Shown: in pieces, positions 11,827-27,424 of the stretch
Layout of the letters: each line of letters opens with the position of its first letter
Numbering within the stretch: the first letter of the stretch is position 1
NCBI RefSeq assembly: GCF_963675165.1
Contig: NC_087383.1
Coordinates: 4,804,979-4,868,978, forward strand
Direction of reading: 5' to 3'
Length of the DNA: 64,000 bases
DNA from: Halichondria panicea
Taxonomy: Eukaryota > Porifera > Demospongiae > Suberitida > Halichondriidae
Notes under the pieces: model-generated
Database searches by the model: none
Told to the model about the DNA's origin: nothing
Seen by the model: only the letters and a program-made list of their open reading frames with translations
Made by a program: the position numbers and the translations under genes

Positions 11827-12468
11827 AGGGCCGGGACTGGATGACTTTTAGCTATCATTATATTTATAATGTATATATACACTGATCAGCACCAATCATC
11901 CTGCATGGCTGAGGGCCGGGGTATGTATATTAATATTTTATGTCAATGAGCAATGTATAGTCATTTGTCATGAATGTCTTGAAAACCAGAGGATCGATAA
12001 TTCTGTATAATGATATGCATGCAAAGTACGCATGCATGTGAATGATACGTACACGATCACCATGCAGCTAGCAATCGCAATTGTTAATAAGATGTATATA
12101 GCTATGTGAATACAAGTAATTTTTTGGTCAGTTGAATTCCGTGCTAAAACTGTAGTCACATCAGTCATGCATGAATACACATGTAATATCATACACTTAA
12201 TTGTCACTTGCAGGACTATTTTTTATACACATCAAAGTTGTGAATGACGTGAGATTGATTGTCATATGCCCCCCCCCGATACTTCTTGCATTCCTTTGGC
12301 TAATCATAGCACTGATTGCAAATGTTTGCGTATATATATTTTCGATGTAGTAGCGTAGAACCAACTGACAATTTTCAGTTTCGTTAGTTCCTCATACGTA
12401 TGCCACACATGTACAATGTAAATGCATATAAAATTCTACGTTGTTATACAGAAAAAAATTATGTACAA

Positions 12469-13000
12469 TCAGCTAGAGGCCTGGCCAACACTGGAAAGAT
12501 GGTTTGCAGCAATTTTTCTAGCTAAGGCACAATTGGATCCACCATATGGATGAGCGACTGCCTTTACCAACACCCTCCAGGTCGGTACTCCATGTTTAGA
12601 AATAGCATGATTGTGTTGCAACCATGTTTCTATTACTGCATATAGCCCTGCCTTCGGTTCATCCTTATGCTTGCTCTGGATAATGTCCATATCAGCTTTT
12701 ACAAGACGAAGAGCTTTACCAAGTTGAATGAACCTGACAGCCAAATCGGATACCTCTTCTACCACATCAAAACAATCTTCGTTATCTGAAATAAAGTAAG
12801 TCAGGTAAATCTTGTTGAATCACATGTTCACCGGTAACTCACCCAGCACAGTCGTGTTATCCACTGACAGAAAGTCGTCACTATCACCACCATCAGCATT
12901 GATTGTAGCACCTGTAATATTGTTGTTGTTTTTACGATTGGATCAAAATATTAAATAAGACTGAACATGCAGTAAATGGGGGGGGGGAAGAAAATGAAAG

Positions 13001-13038
<38 letters not shown>

Positions 13039-16000
13039 TATATGCTTGATCAGAGGCTGTGGCTACTAAATGTTTCATTTTGCTGGCAGAGGAGGCTACA
13101 ATTCGAGAGGGGCCTTTAGTAGCCGCTCTCAAAATAATAATAGTGGCCTATGACTCTAGCATTTCTGCACGTGATAACCATATTTACTTGCAGCTAGCTA
13201 TATGTAGCTATAGGTAGCAGCTTATTGTTAGTGCTTCACAAAGACTTTCATGGCAAAATTTGAGTTTTTGTTTAAACGCCGCTTTTGAACAATGCTGGCA
13301 AAGGAGGCTACTATTTGAGTGCGGCCTCTGATCAAGCAAGAACAATTGTCCTTCATTCAGCAATATTTACCAATGCTTGGTTGTGGACTGTAATCGGCAC
13401 CAGTTTCAGACCCAGGACGCTTGTTTTTCCTTTCTTCAACTTCCTTCTCTGAAAAAGTATATTATAATGACCGTAAAGATGTGGATTACTAATTGCATCA
13501 TGCAGTAGGCTACCGGTAGTTATAATGAAAGCACTATGGGTCTGGTGCTCCGCCTGGTGCTCTGCGTCAGTGGAAGCATTATTTAATTTGCAATGCATGC
13601 AGAGAATGGTTCAGCAAAAAGGTTATAGTTAAAAAGCTGCTTCGTGGGTATTCTAGTCACGTACTTCCTTCGGCACCTGCAATCCATGTGGTGGCAAACT
13701 TTAACAAAATTATGCTAACCTCGAGTCAAACATGGCCATTAATGGGGGCATAATGCGTGGGTGAGTTCCCTGAGATTTGATTAAAAGCCGCCTTAGACGT
13801 TATTCTACTCAAGGATAGTAATAGTTTTGTAAATGCTCAGGCGGTGGCGTAAGTATTTATGACGCCAACATTCTTGTGTGAGCGTGAGATGTTTCACGAA
13901 ATGGGACAACTCTCAACACGGCAAAACTAACTGGCCAGTCAGGAGTAGCATCTCTGTGGACCTATTTTAGGTCATAGGATGTTTACATATATGTCTCGTA
14001 TCTTATTAATTTAATTTTAAGGTGACCCTCCAAATATCCTAGGGAAATTTTTGAAGGTACATGTATGACTTCTAACAGTATAGCAACTGCTGTGTTGAAC
14101 ATTTTGTCATGGAAGGTCAAAATGTAGGCCGCTAGAAACAAAGTACTTTTAAGCGGCCTGGAAATGAGGCTAGTAGAGTATAACCTCGACCTGGTTGTGA
14201 CACAATCACTTCATTGTCAACTGCGCCTCTAGCATCGTAATTATTTATAAATGTGTTGCCTTAAATCGAAAAATAACCGCAGCTCAGAATGGCGACGTAT
14301 TGTTAATACCGTATACAGTATATACAACCTTGGACACCTTGGTTCCAGAGGTAAACCACGCCTTGATCCACCCACTTTATTGATAAACAGCAGTGCCACA
14401 TGGTTGCCTGCGCATGCGCAGAAGATAAGCAGGCCTGTCTCCATAGTAACAGCTGCAACGCGTATGCGCATTTAAGGGACACGCCCATTTTCTGAATTAT
14501 TAAAAAGAAAATTCCCAAGCCGGATAATCGAGGTTCTACTGTAGCACGACATTTTTGAGGCATTTAAATATCATGTCTAAAAGATTTCGTTGAATAATTT
14601 TTGTGGATTGAGTGCTTACTGGAAGCCACGCCTAAAATTTTGGCACGTTATAGAAGATAATTCTAATCAGAGATAAAGGAAAGAGGAAACGAAACTACCC
14701 TCGAATGAACATCCTGTCTAAAAGATTTCGTTGAATAATTTTTGTGGGTTGAGTGCTTACTGGAAGCCACGCCTTTAATTTTCGCACGTTATAGCAGATA
14801 ATTCTAATCAGAGATAAAGGAAAGAGGAAACGAAAGTACCCTCGAATGAACATCCACTCTTTCCCGCAGTATAATCGAGGCTGTCTTTAGCAGCTTATCT
14901 GTAAGGGTGCGAGGTAGCCAAGCTAATGCCTATTTCTATACACTAGCTGTGGAGAATCATAGATACAAGAGAGAGGGATTGGAAACGAGTTCACGTGCGC
15001 CAATACTCCTACAGTAAATTGAGCAGCTGATCCGCGTTATATGCACTAACCCTCAAATTGGTAGACTACTGACGAGGTAAGCCAGGCTCCTTAATGCATG
15101 AATCTATCAGTGCTTAATACTATTGTTGTAGGCACTAGATCTGTGTAAACCAGCTTGTATATAGGCACACTAAACTGGAAGAATGGCAGTAGTTACCCTT
15201 GTGGAGGTGTTTTTGGGGTGTATATCTCCCATTGTAGGTCTTGATAACTGCTTGTTTTCAACTCTATTGCTTCAGCTAGTTTTTATGATGAATAATAATG
15301 CTTATATATATTGGTGAGTAAATAGATTGGAATAGGTGGCTTTTTGTGAGAAGGCTGCAGAGCTTGTACTTTTGGAAGTTCTGAACTAGTGGTTTCAATT
15401 CTAAAAAGCTTATTTTATTGCTTCCATGCTTTTTTTGTCCATACAGATCTGTTGGCGCAGGAGTGCATGAATATTCATGCACTCCTGTTGTTGGCGTTAT
15501 GAGGCAAACTTGTGCATGCAGAGAAAGAATACCAACACTAGCTATATATATATGTATTACTACATGTATGTGCCTTATTAGCACCACAAATTCAATGCTA
15601 GTTGATAGTTATAGCATAGATAGTTATTTTTGTGCATTTTGTGTACACTACAATATAAACCACGCCCACCATACTTCCGTTTAACAAAGATTGGAACATG
15701 AAATCGAGTTCACGTGACTTGTATTTATGGAAAAATAAACCACTAGCAAATGTGCTCATTCTGTGCAGCTCACTTCTATTTAAAGATCTAAACCTATTTT
15801 AGAAGTATAACCAGGACGCTTACACATTATAGCAATCAAAGACCCTAAAATAGCGCTTTGAAGCTTATAGCTTTATTTCCATGTCTCTTTTTACTGCATG
15901 GGTGTGGTCAGTCATTAGCTAGTACTACATGTGGTTCACAGCGTGTTATAAATTGCTGAAGGAGATGATGTCGAGGAAACACATTTCGAGCGAGTTACCC

Positions 16001-16929
16001 ATTGGACGAAAAGTGGATCGTTTTCGAGGCCTCTGTGTAGAACTAATATAAAATTAGTGGTCACGTGCACATGCACCACTTCAGTTTCCAATATCTTCCT
16101 TTATCTATGTTATAATCAAAGGTGGAATTAATGTTCGTGTAGGATTACTAATCCACGAAAATAGCGAAAATTTCGCACTATACGTACTCTCTAAATACAA
16201 AAATTTGGACCAGACGAAATTAACCTGCTATATACGGTACATATACAGTACATAGATTCGTATCTATGGTAATAATTTAGACTGGAAACCACTCCCCTTC
16301 TCTCGGGAGAAAGGGACTGGCAAGCTGCCGTGTTGAGAGTTGTCCCAGTGCGTGAAGAATGTCACGCTGCCACAAGAATGTAAACGTCACAAATACTCAT
16401 GTGCCACCGCCCACACGCTAACTATTACTGCACAAAATATTACCGGCCTCGAGTATAAGTACATTCACTGGCGGTCTGTTATCGAGGCTGAACTAATATC
16501 ACCCGCGCATTACGCATTTTGTGGTTTGTTCTAATTGCATTCCAACAGGACAACTCTCAACACGGCAACTTGCCAGTCCCCAGAGCCCAGAGCGAAGGGA
16601 GTGGTTTCCAGTCTAGTAATAATTATTATATATTTAAACGTACCTAACTTGTCCGTCATGAATTTGTACGATGGCTCTTGTTTGAGTACCCCCAAGAAGG
16701 TCCCAAAACAAGCAGAGTCAACGTCTACTCTGTTCTTTATAGCCTGCATGAAGAACATTGCCTTTTGCTCATTAGTGTAGATCATGTGAATGCACTTGGA
16801 GTGTTCTCCAGAGGACAGCAGATGTTGTGACAGTGCTTTAGTGGACATTGATACAATTTCTCCTTGGATCATTGTCTGAAGCTTGTCATAGTACTTGATA
16901 AGAACCAGGCTCTCAACACTGGCGTTCAT
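12469..16929 (-). CDS. CARD-Death domain adaptor, paralogue 1
   Basis: Four exons on the minus strand, all phase-consistent: 16929-16644, 13448-13371, 12911-12843, 12785-12469 (249 aa). Exon 1 encodes a CARD-like six-helix domain (residues about 8-95; YYDKLQTMIQGEIVSMSTKA, FGTFLGVLKQEPSYKFM). Exons 2-3 are a charged, Gly/Asp-rich linker with a basic KNKRPG patch. Exon 4 encodes a Death domain (about 150-245; FIQLGKALRLVKADMDIIQ, ETWLQHNHAISKHGVPTWRV). Proteins of this type assemble death-fold signalling complexes; the partner here is unknown. The closest relative in the window is 20628-25284. Intron 1 (3.2 kb) carries several transposons. No break is seen. Confidence 0.82.
13001..13036. repeat. 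(AT)n microsatellite
   Basis: An uninterrupted AT dinucleotide run in intron 2 of the CARD-Death paralogue 1 gene. Copy 2 of the duplication lacks it. Confidence 0.95.
14574..14855. repeat. 141-bp tandem duplication inside segmental copy 1
   Basis: Two adjacent units beginning TGTCTAAAAGATTTCGTTGA, about 95 percent identical by eye. Copy 2 of the segmental duplication has a single unit (from about 23276). Confidence 0.85.
15458..15487. mobile_element. second copy of the 30-bp perfect palindrome
   Basis: Identical half-site CAGGAGTGCATGAAT. GTTGGCG lies directly before (15451-15457) and, after two extra T, again at 15490-15496. The paralogous site in copy 2 (24028-24040, GATCTGTTGGCATTATG) lacks the insertion. 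Confidence 0.85.
16278..16615. mobile_element. 338-bp TIR element with 9-bp TSD
   Basis: Termini TAGACTGGAAACCACTCCC and inverse, arms about 80 bp. GTAATAATT flanks both ends (16269-16277, 16616-16624). The paralogous position near 24970 is empty, which proves insertion after the duplication. Fragments of the same family (GACAACTCTCAACACGGCAA) occur near 13905 and 21682. Probably Mutator-like. Confidence 0.9.
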
Positions 16930-17075
16930 CTTTTAATAGCTAGCTAGCTAGATCTTTAATACTATACACACCATAAATATTAACCCATAATTATACATAA
17001 ACTGCGGTTTAAAAACGACCTTACCTCGAATCTAATGCTACGTCATTTGCTAAACCACACCCAAACGTCATATCT

Positions 17076-18838
17076 TTTTTTTTTTATTAATAATACTTAT
17101 TGCAAGTGAGAAGACAAAAGACAAAAGACAAAACAAAAAAACAAACCAAGAAAAAACAACAAAAACATGTGACATAATTTTATAAAGTTCCTGGGTGAAA
17201 ACACATGTTTCAGACCGATAGCACCCGGCCTTCTTGAGTTGCTAGGTCAATAGTGCCAGTGTCTAAGGCCTTCCATGGTGTAGTGGTGGTGAATGACTTC
17301 CTAGAGCCTCTGATGCACATAATCTCTGATCTTATGAGGGAGAAATTTAGCCTACACCTCATCCAATTCAGAGTTGTGCTGTATGTTTTGTCCTGTTTCT
17401 CTGCCAGCATTGAAGCTAGTTTCTTGTAGACAATATCTGCAGCCGGACCCATACCTCCAGCAGCAGAGAAAACCAAAGGCGTAAACGATCCAAATGCACT
17501 CTGTCTATCGTTGCTCCAGAAGCTCTGGGCCACAACATCAAGGCGAGCCCCATCCTCGCGGTTGGTTGTCCAGGGGCGGATCCAGGATTTAAGGAAGGGG
17601 GGTTCTTACAGTACTTCTTGTCCCAAAGCGACGAAATTTTTGTGACCACGCCCCTTTTAAAGTACCACGCCCACTAATTAACCCTCATGTTCTCCCTCAT
17701 GATTTATAAACACAGGAGAGATGGTTGTGACTGGAGGAGAGATAGTAGTGGTCCCCAGTGGAAAGACAGACGGTGGTGGCTGGTGAAGAGGAGACTTGGC
17801 TATAGACTTGTAGAACTTGACCATCAATATATTAATGATTATAGCAATTATACATGTAAGTATGCAGTGTCATTCAATATGCAGTGTCATGCACTCTCCC
17901 TTACCTGAAACTTTCCTCTTCTTACACCAGGAGTCAAGGATTCATGGCTAGATATAATAATATTATCGCTTGACCACGGTGCAAATCAATGTGGCTGCAG
18001 TAGCCAGCCCCACCCTCTTGTTATGTAGAGAGAACCAGCCCCACCCTTTTATTATGCAAAGAGAACCAGCCCCACCCTTTTATTAACGACTTTGTCACGA
18101 CAGTACAGTTAGCTAGCTAGCTAATATATACTAGCTGGAAGGGTAGTTCGTACGAACCCAACGAACTACCTCTGGATCCGCCCCTGGTTGTCCTAAGTTG
18201 GAACTGCTCTTCCGTCACAGGCTGTAAGGTTGGTTCAATATCCACATCTGGACATACTTCGCTCATAAGATTTGCTATGATGTTGCGTATTTCATTATGT
18301 CTTATTGTTGGAAATCCTCCCCTAGAGCAGCTGAGTGCATGCTCTACTGTGAAGTGAAGTCCACAGACACAGTGAGAGGGTAGGTTCTGAGGCTGCCAGC
18401 CGTACCTGAGGCAAAGAGCATCTCTGAAGGCTCCCTTGTGTAGCATGAAACCATGCTCTGCGATAGGCAGCGCTGTTATCCAGCTTGAGGTACCTTTCTC
18501 TGAGCATATTCCAACCATTTTTTTCAAATTGTTTGGTAGTTCTTCATTTAGCTCACTTACTGTCCTGGCTTCCATCTGTCGGCGGAATTTTTTGGCATTG
18601 TTCCTCAGTCTGGCTTGCTCTTGCTTCATTGTAGGTTCGTATATATCGGATTGGTCAAGTATCAGGCTGGCTAGTGGTGCTGAGATTGACATGCTCATCG
18701 TGAACTGACCAGGGCTTGTTTCACACGGGTTTGCTATACCAAGTCCCCCATGGCGGGCTGGGAGTGCCATTATCTGTCTTTCCAGATCACCAAAGGCATT
18801 CTGTCCAGTCAATTTTGGCAAATCCGGCCGTAATTATT
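17076..18838 (-). pseudogene. 3' fragment of a non-LTR retroelement, decayed and interrupted
   Basis: Minus-strand remnant of the C-terminal region of a reverse-transcriptase polyprotein. The coding trace runs from about 18838 (ALPARHGGLGIANP; LHKGAFRDALCLRYGWQPQ; the Cys/His cluster SHCVCGLHFTVEHALSC; GGFPTIRHNEIR) to a stop at 17210. It is interrupted by a transposon at 17572-18185; the frame resumes in DGARLDVVAQSFW and continues to FSAAGGMGPAADIVYKK. Compared with the family as I know it, the region joining RQSAF to GSFTPLVF seems to lack about 40 residues. A 3' poly-A tract (T run at 17076-17087 on the plus strand) follows the stop. The polymerase core is missing, so the fragment is 5'-truncated. 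Confidence 0.75.
17572..18185. mobile_element. hAT-like element inserted in the retroelement
   Basis: Termini AGGGGCGGATCC and inverse. GGTTGTCC repeated exactly outside both ends (17564-17571, 18186-18193), an 8-bp duplication as in hAT. If the leading C is counted as part of the element the duplication is 6 bp. The interior (short GC-rich boxes such as CCAGCCCCACCCTT in three copies) has no transposase. Confidence 0.8.
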
Positions 18839-19044
18839 AGAAAACCCAGAGGTTGGAGGGGAGGTACGACATGCGTAACTTTGTACAGTAGGACACAGTT
18901 AACAGAGATTATGAAACAAAAATTGACGGATAGTATATGATTGTCTCTATGATTGCACACAGCCGCCCATTTTCTGGGTAAAAGTAGATGATTAGGTAGT
19001 ATGGAGTGCCGTTTGTATCAAAATCCTTTTTTTAAGGAACATTG

Positions 19045-19540
19045 TCCACGAGAAGGCGCTATTCCTCGAGCCACGGATATTTACTAAACATTGGTGTTAT
19101 AAAAGCAGTGCAAACAGTAAAAAGCAGTGATATTTTGTAAAAAGCAGTGATGTTTACTAAAAAGCAGTGATATTTAGTAAAAAGCAGTGATGTTTACTAA
19201 AAAGCAGTGATATTTACTAAAAAGCTTAGTAAAAAACAGTAATGTTTAGTAAAAAGCAGTGATATTTAGTAAAAAGCTTAGTAAAAAGCAGTGATGTTTA
19301 GTCCTTCGACCTACTTGTATATTTGACGACCATAACTAAATATCACTGCTTTTTACTAAGCTTTTTAGTAAATATCACTGCTTTTTAGTAAACATCACTG
19401 CTTTTTACTAAGTATCACTGCTTTAGTAAGTATCACTGCTAAATATCACTGCTTTTTACTAAACATCACTGCTTTTTACTAAGTATCACTGCTTTAGTAA
19501 GTAGAATAGCGCCTTTCTCAGCGGCCTGGAATCGAGGCTA
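19045..19540. repeat. large fold-back repeat built from about 20-bp tandem units
   Basis: The left arm (about 19100-19300) is a tandem array of AAAAAGCAGTGATATTTAGT-like units. The right arm (about 19335-19500) is the same unit inverted (TACTAAATATCACTGCTTTT). Outer boundaries GGCGCTATTC and GAATAGCGCC are also inverted. There is no ORF. It could form a long imperfect hairpin. Confidence 0.8.
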
Positions 19541-19655
19541 GTCTACACAGAGGTTGGCCACGCGTCATCAATCATGTGACATTCCTAAGGATGCTCACGT
19601 TGCCATAGATACCGAATAAGTAATAAAAAGGTATGGATACTCTTGCTTTGCCGAC

Positions 19656-19860
19656 TTGCAACACCGGACTAGCTGTGTCTGTTGTCTGGCTGGACAAGAT
19701 TAGCTAGACTATAGGGTAGAGTATAGTTCAGCGGTGCTGTATGCAGCTTGCACTGTACTGGCTGGCAAGAATCTAGTAAACACTGTATGCACTGATAACT
19801 CGCCAGAATAGAGGGGATCGGGTTGGTTAATGAAAGTTTTATATCAAAAGAAGCCAGAGA
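19656..19860. repeat. dispersed repeat, copy 1 of 2
   Basis: About 200 bp shared in the same orientation with 55345-55560 (GTACTGGCTGGCAAGAATCT, TATGCACTGATAACTCG). Identity unknown. Confidence 0.7.
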
Positions 19861-20239
19861 GGCACATAAAGTTTGCCTTCAGTCTCTAATGACTGTGCAA
19901 CATCAGCTAGGTCAATTTTTGTGCCAGCTCAGCAAAAAAGTGGTGCACGTGATCGTGTCCAACCTCCTCTGGTGAAAACCTTGTTGGGACAGCCTAGTAC
20001 ATGTCGTGAATATTAATTGTCACTTGTATTACAACAAACCTGCGAATTAATGGCATGATCGATTGTCATTGCCCCCCTCCCAATACTTTTTAGTGCATTT
20101 CCTGGCCAATCATAGCATTGCAAATGTCTTGCATTTTCGATATAGTGTATGCACACAGGCACTGTGTCTTCCACCTTTTGTTTTCGGTGTTAGAGTTTCA
20201 GGTTTTACCCTGACACAGGTGATCAACCACCATCCAACC

Positions 20240-20434
20240 TAGTTGGGCGTAGCCCGACTGTCCCTGACGGGAGGTCTGGTTGCAAGCTTATCTTAGATTT
20301 ATTCTGCTGCCACGATGGGGTGCCCTACCAGATAGCAGCATTTTTCACGTGGTTGGTTACACTTCCGCAGAACAAATCTCAGATAAGTTTGCAACCCAAC
20401 CTCCCGTCAGGGATGGTCGGGCCACGCCCAACTA
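20240..20434. mobile_element. 195-bp palindromic element with 9-bp TSD
   Basis: Termini TAGTTGGGCGTAGCCCGA and inverse, nearly palindromic throughout (TCCCTGACGGGAGGT in both arms). CATCCAACC is exactly duplicated at 20231-20239 and 20435-20443. Same terminal family as 5032-5538. The two short ORFs here are by-products. Confidence 0.88.
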
Positions 20435-20627
20435 CATCCAACCCAACCAAGAACCAACTGACAATTTTCCGTTAGTTCCTCAATACACCACACATGTACG
20501 ATGTACTGTACATTGTATATATATTATATACAATGCATAATTATAAAATGCTACGATAGTTGGGGAGAGCAACTATATCTACCGGTATATCTACAAAAAC
20601 AAAATGGAATTTTAATACACGTACAAA

Positions 20628-25284
<4,657 letters not shown>

Positions 25285-25576
25285 CTTTAATAGCTAGCTA
25301 GATCTTTAATACACACCCATAATTATTCATAAACTGAAAGTGACCAGAGACCACACCCCATTCATAGTTGAACATGCACTCATATATAGCCTCGATTCCA
25401 GGCCGCACTGTTGTGTGAAAGAGGCTAATAATTTATATATACCGGTAGATACGTTAACTGAATACGTGTAAGTCTACTCACAACACACACAGATCTACGA
25501 TAAAAGAATCACATCTACGTATAATTACATAAAAAACACCTACATGTACAGTGTGTATATAAAACACAAACACATG

Positions 25577-27424
25577 CTAACAGTAGTAGCAAATTTTCTG
25601 CTTCTTTTCATCTGATAAACTTTTAATTTGTGTTGCAATGTTAGCTAGGTCAACAGCAGGCAAAGTCAGCACCTCCAAAAGAGCATCCCAAGTGGCCCCA
25701 TCCCTCCGTACCCAAGTGGAGAGCATCTCAGGATAGCAGTCTTCGGCTTTCCCTCTCTTAGAATTATCAATGCTGTCCAAAGAATTCTTGTCAATGCCAA
25801 GTTCAAGTCCTATATGATTCCATTTGTTGCGGGCATCCCATGTTTCATTTACTAAGAACCTCAAGTGATTGATTTCAAGAGTATTGACTGCAATGTGTTA
25901 GAAAAATGTGTCTAAATTATAGTATACCTGACTAATACATTGTTCCCATATATAATTATGTACATAAAGCACCCTGAAACTATCTTTATTTGCTAGGACT
26001 CTACAGAGACATAAGGGAGCACCCTGAAACTTGCTAAAACTCTACAGAGACATAAGGGAGCACCCTGAAACTACCTTTATTTGGTAGAACTCTACAGAGA
26101 CACAAGGGATCATTATGATATGTTTGTACTAAGTCTTGTGTGTATATTTAACTTACCTCCAATGGGTACTAAAGCAGTAGCACCGGCTCCTTCCCTGATG
26201 GTGTTTTGGAGCTTTCTAATAGACTTTCGTCCACCAAACGATAACTTGAAATCTTTCATTTCACCATCACTGTTTCACCATCACTGAGGTCCATAAAACA
26301 ATCGCCAGATACTTCCTGCTCTAAAAATATCCATGATATGAAAACGAGTAAAACACACTAAGTTACATTGTACAATATCAAACTTGAAAATTGACTTCCT
26401 TACCTCGTAGTATATCTGCGTCGCTTTGGGATATACTCTTACTCCTTAGCCAGACAGTGAGAGCATTTTTATCCATTGATTCTGTGAAACCTGTATTGAC
26501 AATCACATTTTGAGAGGCGAAAGTTAAAAAAATCTTAACAACTTGTTTATAGCTACTGTACTTTTTAAGTCACCACTTGTTTTGCAAAACTATGTACAAT
26601 GAATTTATGGTGTTCAAATGTTGCATATTTAGAGGGTCGTCTTAAATTGAATAAGTACTGTACAGTAGATTCAACTTTTTTTATTTTTACATTATACCTG
26701 ATCCACTTTCATCCTGTTCCCCAGTTTCAGTAACACCAGTTTCAGTAGCACCAGTTTCCTGGACTGGAGCTGTGAGATGTTCTTCCTTTGCTTTCGCATT
26801 GTTGAGTTTGGCCACTGCACAGGAAACAGGAAACAGTAAAAAAACAACCTATTAACCTATTAACTTGCTGGTCATATAATGAGAATTTTTCATGAGGCGC
26901 GTTTTCAAGGGTAGAGCAGTTAACGTGAAAATTAAAACTGGGACACACTCCCATGCACTGGTATTTCACATGCAAAACTCTTTGTGGGTGTAGTTTCCTG
27001 GCATTGAACCGCGAATATTACAACCCATGAACGTTTTTCTGAGGACTTGACCTAAATAGCGAAAATTTTCACCTGCTAACATTTCCCGCTATACGGTATT
27101 ATACTTACACAACTCTTGGGCAAACTTTTGAAATGTTCCTTCTTTGCCAAGAACTTTTTCAATGAACACTTCGAGAGTTGACGGATCACTGCTCACTTTG
27201 TTCGATATGTATCGCATAAATTGATTTGCTTGTTCACCACCGGTTAAAGTCATGTGACTACATTTCTCCTGCTCCTCTTTTGTCAGCAGATTAGCCGAGG
27301 TTGCTTTGACAGATAAGTTAATAATGCTTCCACTGATCAGGTCATGGAGTGTGCCTCGTGACTCACGGAGTAATTTGCTCTCCACACTCTCTGCACTCTG
27401 CGTAGCAGCCATTGTTGTGTTCAT
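25577..27424 (-). CDS. CARD-SAM-Death adaptor, frame broken by a 14-bp duplication
   Basis: Five exons on the minus strand: 27424-27109, 26814-26698, 26490-26404, 26320-26157, 25887-25577. Exon 1 encodes a CARD-like domain (SAESVESKLLRESRGTLHDL, FIEKVLGKEGTFQKFAQEL). Exon 2 is a TETG-repeat linker. Exons 3-4 encode a SAM-like domain (LTVWLRSKSISQSDADIL, GGRKSIRKLQNTI). Exon 5 is a Death domain (NETWDARNKWNHIGLELGI, LSTWVRRDGATWDALLEVL) ending in a stop. All junction phases agree except across exon 4, which is 14 bp too long: a perfect 14-bp tandem repeat at 26259-26286 shifts the frame and brings a TGA eight codons past the frame change, before the end of the SAM domain. Without the second repeat unit the phases would match. 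It could be a null allele, a young pseudogene or a sequence error. An alternative start Met is at 27412. Confidence 0.75.
25969..26109. repeat. three imperfect tandem units in an intron
   Basis: Units share GCACCCTGAAAC and CTCTACAGAGACATAAGGGA, with lengths of about 45-60 bp. They lie in intron 4 of the CARD-SAM-Death gene. Confidence 0.85.
26259..26286. repeat. perfect 14-bp tandem duplication in coding exon
   Basis: TTTCACCATCACTG twice in a row. Its length is not a multiple of three, and exon 4 of the surrounding gene is out of phase by exactly this amount. Confidence 0.95.
26875..27096. mobile_element. CCGTATAG-family MITE, intronic copy
   Basis: The right end TTTCCCGCTATACGG plus TA is intact; the left end is degenerate. 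Shares GTTTCCTGGCATTGAA with the copy at 10955-11128. Intron 1 of the CARD-SAM-Death gene. Confidence 0.65.

Larger units (their letters stand above)
12200..17003. repeat. segmental duplication, copy 1
   Basis: Direct-orientation counterpart of 20015-25338. Homology runs through the whole CARD-Death gene, its introns and short flanks. Left limit near TTAATTGTCACTTG, right limit near CATAAACTG. The copies differ by several discrete insertions and by a 141-bp tandem duplication present only here. Confidence 0.85.

Noticed and set aside
13353-13598. 81-aa minus-strand ORF
   Set aside because: It overlaps CARD-Death exon 2 (13371-13448) in a different frame; the phase that joins exons 1-4 excludes it.
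15276-15684. ORFs of 103 and 88 aa around 15418-15587
   Set aside because: Both cross the palindromic insertion in an intron of the CARD-Death gene; coding on both strands arises from the palindrome.
19080-19500. Regular spaced repeats reminiscent of a CRISPR array
   Set aside because: Units are contiguous tandem copies with no unique spacers, mirrored in inverted orientation, in an animal genome.
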